Positions 59,801 to 60,703 of a stretch of DNA of 60,703 nucleotides are shown piece by piece. This stretch comes from Erwinia sp. JUb26. Lineage in GTDB: Bacteria; Pseudomonadota; Gammaproteobacteria; Enterobacterales; Enterobacteriaceae. The translations under genes were made by a program, and so were the position numbers. Within the stretch, counting starts at the first letter, position 1. Each line of letters opens with the position of its first letter. The stretch is from the NCBI RefSeq assembly GCF_003751505.1, contig NZ_RJVB01000003.1, positions 1-60,703 on the forward strand, given 5' to 3'. The notes beneath the pieces were generated by a model. It did no database searches, was not told the origin of the DNA, and saw only the letters and a list, made by a program, of their open reading frames with translations.

Positions 59801-60703
59801 CCCGGTTCACCGGTACCGGTGATGCTCAGTCCGTCAGCCGCCACGCTCAGGTCGTCAACCGGTGCCGGAGGAGTAGTATCGCCAGCATGAACGGTGACCG
59901 CCGGAGACGTATTGCCATCTGTATCCGCCTGAGTGACGGAAAGCGTCTGGCCGTTAGTCTGCGCGGTGGTCAGATTGACGGTGAAGCTGCCGTCTGTCGC
60001 CACGATGGCGCCAGGCAGGCTGATCACGTTGCCGTTGATATCGCGTACGGTGACGGTCGCGCCAGGTTCACCGGTTCCGGTGACGGTCAGGCCATCAACA
60101 GAGACTTCCAGATCGTCAACCGCTGCTGGTGACTCGCTGTCACCCGCCTGTACGGTAACCGGCGTGGAGCTGTTATTGCCGCCGTCGGTCTGGGTCACGG
60201 AGAGGACTTCGCCGTTGATCTGGGCGACGGTCAGCGCGACGGTGAAGCTGCCGTCTGCCGCTACCACAGTGCCCGGAGCGCTGATCACGTTGCCGTCCAC
60301 ATCGCGAACGGTGATGGAGGCACCCGGTTCGCCGCTACCGGTGATGCTCAGGCCGTCATCCGCCACGCGCAGATCGTCAACCGGTGCCGGAGGCGTGGTG
60401 TCGCCCGCGTCAACGGTAACTGGCGTTGAGTTGTTGTTGCCACCGTCGGTCTGGGTGACGGAGAGTTCCTGACCGTTGGTCTGTGCGGTTCCCAGGGTGA
60501 CGGTGAAGCTGCCATCCGCTGCCACGATGGTGCCAGGCAGGCTGATCACGTTGCCGTCGACATCGCGCACGGTAATGCTTGCGCCTGGTTCGCCGGTACC
60601 GGTGATGGTCAGGCCGTCAGCCGCCACGCTCAGGTCGTCAACCGGTGCCGGAGGCGTGGTATCGCCCGCGTCAACGGTAACCGGGGTGGAGGTGTTGTTG
60701 CCG
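56818..60703 (-). CDS. Giant repetitive adhesin secreted by type I system (C-terminal part)
   Basis: Only the C-terminal 1294 or so residues are in the window. The frame runs open to the edge, so the start lies beyond 60703. From 60703 down to about 58310 come 87-residue Ig-like repeats (DDLSVAADGLSITGTGEPGA, then TVRDANGNVISVAGT and VVAADGSFTVNLTTAQTNGQ). Two VCBS/cadherin-like domains follow. The last 120 residues have SAYNDTFTLGDGADTVVYHL and GGNGDDTWTDFTVGEDHIDVSELLQG, a type I secretion target domain (VC_A0849 type) with Asp/Gly calcium-binding turns. No Cys in the visible part; it is very rich in Thr, Ser, Asn and Asp. BapA/LapA/SiiE-like biofilm adhesin by architecture. First gene of the locus. 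Confidence 0.92.
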   Translation of the reverse strand, partial: GNNTSTPVTVDAGDTTPPAPVDDLSVAADGLTITGTGEPGASITVRDVDGNVISLPGTIVAADGSFTVTLGTAQTNGQELSVTQTDGGNNNSTPVTVDAGDTTPPAPVDDLRVADDGLSITGSGEPGASITVRDVDGNVISAPGTVVAADGSFTVALTVAQINGEVLSVTQTDGGNNSSTPVTVQAGDSESPAAVDDLEVSVDGLTVTGTGEPGATVTVRDINGNVISLPGAIVATDGSFTVNLTTAQTNGQTLSVTQADTDGNTSPAVTVHAGDTTPPAPVDDLSVAADGLSITGTGEPGAAITVRDANGTVISIPGTVVAADGSFTVNLTTAQTNGQELSVTQIDGGNNSSTPVTVDAGDTTPPAAVDDLSVAANGLTLSGTGEPGASITVRDANGNVISVAGTVVAADGSFTVNLTTAQTNGQALSVTQTDGGNNSSTPVTVNAGDTTPPLAPTGLTVAVDGLTITGSGEPGARITVRDANGNVISVAGTVVAADGSFTVNLTTAQTNGQALTVQQTDAANNPSPTAPVNAGDTTAPLAPTGLTVAVDGLHITGTGEPGARITVRDANGNVISVAGTVVAADGSFTVNLTTAQTNGQALTVQQTDAANNPSPTAPVTAGDTTPPIAPTGLNVSNDGLTITGSGEPGARVTVRDANGNVISVAGTVVAADGSFTVNLTTAQTNGQALTVQQTDAANNPSPTAPVTAHDTTAPTAPTDLAINAAGTVITGSGEVGSTVTVKDANGNTISPANITVGQNGTFTVTLNTPQTTGTQLTVTLKDPTGNESLGTQVKSAIIVTAKPDTGEVDFLTHTGSVQSTAIGSDTKTALVTAGLGDNLLNITLLGSNPQLQFTVGTGESRTFTVTGGVSGAELLTTVSAYVYQINANGSLTRVQTGQLYQILIGLTPTSGSHTFTINTAGSYVVVLNKTGVSAVSTSTLSVNAATDLTTTLLTNSTSTTGHLLANDTSSSTGEIPTGTHVSTVNGTTIATSGLTTITNAYGSLSINAAGDYTFTLAANLKVNSLPTTTSFTYQVVDSHNVTTGSTLTITLHNGVNTFSALMAVESFDTDAEASGTVHGNVHDGDTTSHTGATLNIDGISLTDDGTASTSVDGLYGTLTISADGTYSYELNEGITAADITSKEVFSYSLVETDGSITLNSLTIDLAPTVTGTSEDDSVSGSAYNDTFTLGDGADTVVYHLLDNADATGGNGDDTWTDFTVGEDHIDVSELLQGWDGSAATIGNYVSVEHTDDGNTVVSIDRDGAGTQYDSTELITLENVTVTLDELLQQHNTSV
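58310..60703 (-). repeat. 261-bp tandem repeats within the adhesin gene
   Basis: The segment TTGACGGTGAAG or its variants recurs at 58409, 58670, 58931, 59192, 59453, 59714, 59975, 60236 and 60497, exactly 261 bp (87 codons) apart nine times with no insertion or deletion. Copies between about 58580 and 59350 are nearly identical over long stretches. Copies further upstream differ more. The array continues past the window edge. Confidence 0.95.

Noticed and set aside
58310..60703. CRISPR array
   Set aside because: Repeats are 261 bp, in frame and coding, with no short direct repeats separated by unique spacers. No cas genes lie in the window.

Overview
The window comes from a chromosome of the order Enterobacterales, most likely Erwiniaceae (Erwinia/Pantoea type). 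Gene content and order follow the Escherichia coli backbone from the lys/val tRNA cluster through nadA-pnuC-zitB-ybgS-aroG-gpmA-gal-mod-pgl-bio-uvrB-moa to ybhLNOPQ, rhlE and dusC. It departs from E. coli in ways typical of plant-associated relatives: no galE in the gal operon, a polyphosphate kinase 2, an orphan urea-type ABC ATPase, and a giant-adhesin secretion locus.

Layout. 1-127: end of a tRNA-Val, a tRNA-Lys and its terminator. 161-2286: divergent alkylation-repair pair, an Ada-sensor/AraC/AlkA fusion and an Ogt-type methyltransferase, inserted between the tRNA cluster and nadA. 2354-7079: NAD module (nadA, pnuC), zinc efflux (zitB), ybgS, aroG. 7080-8106: a 1-kb convergent gap holding three copies of a structured repeat family. 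8107-12427: gpmA and galTKM with two GalR/GalS operators but no galE. 12661-18015: modF, modE, acrZ and the ModE-controlled modABC. 18016-21857: ybhA, pgl, ybhB, curA. 21956-26925: divergent bioA/bioBFCD with a BirA operator. 26988-30566: orphan ABC ATPase, then a long uvrB leader with DnaA boxes and a LexA box. 30584-34491: ybhK and moaABCDE with a Moco riboswitch. 34570-42759: DUF1615-like lipoprotein, ybhL, ybhN-clsB-ybhP, ybhQ, rhlE, dusC. 43059-48027: MFS transporter, ppk2, ZntB-like CorA protein, an L,D-transpeptidase with an extended tail. 48540-60703: a minus-strand locus encoding a giant repetitive adhesin (cut by the window edge), TolC-type protein, LapB-type ABC exporter, HlyD-type adaptor and a 1056-residue glycosyltransferase.

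Two signals stand out. First, the aroG-gpmA gap carries two full (about 200 nt) and one truncated copy of an element. Its terminal stem is fully paired in both full copies but has unrelated sequence in each, and at least one inner hairpin shows a compensatory base-pair change. This looks like a conserved fold rather than simple duplicated DNA. I do not recognise it as ERIC or REP. Second, the type I secretion genes are tightly coupled to a large TagE/GtfA-like glycosyltransferase, which suggests that the Ser/Thr-rich adhesin is glycosylated in the cytoplasm before export.

All calls rest on reading the sequence and on remembered family features. No database search or folding program was run.
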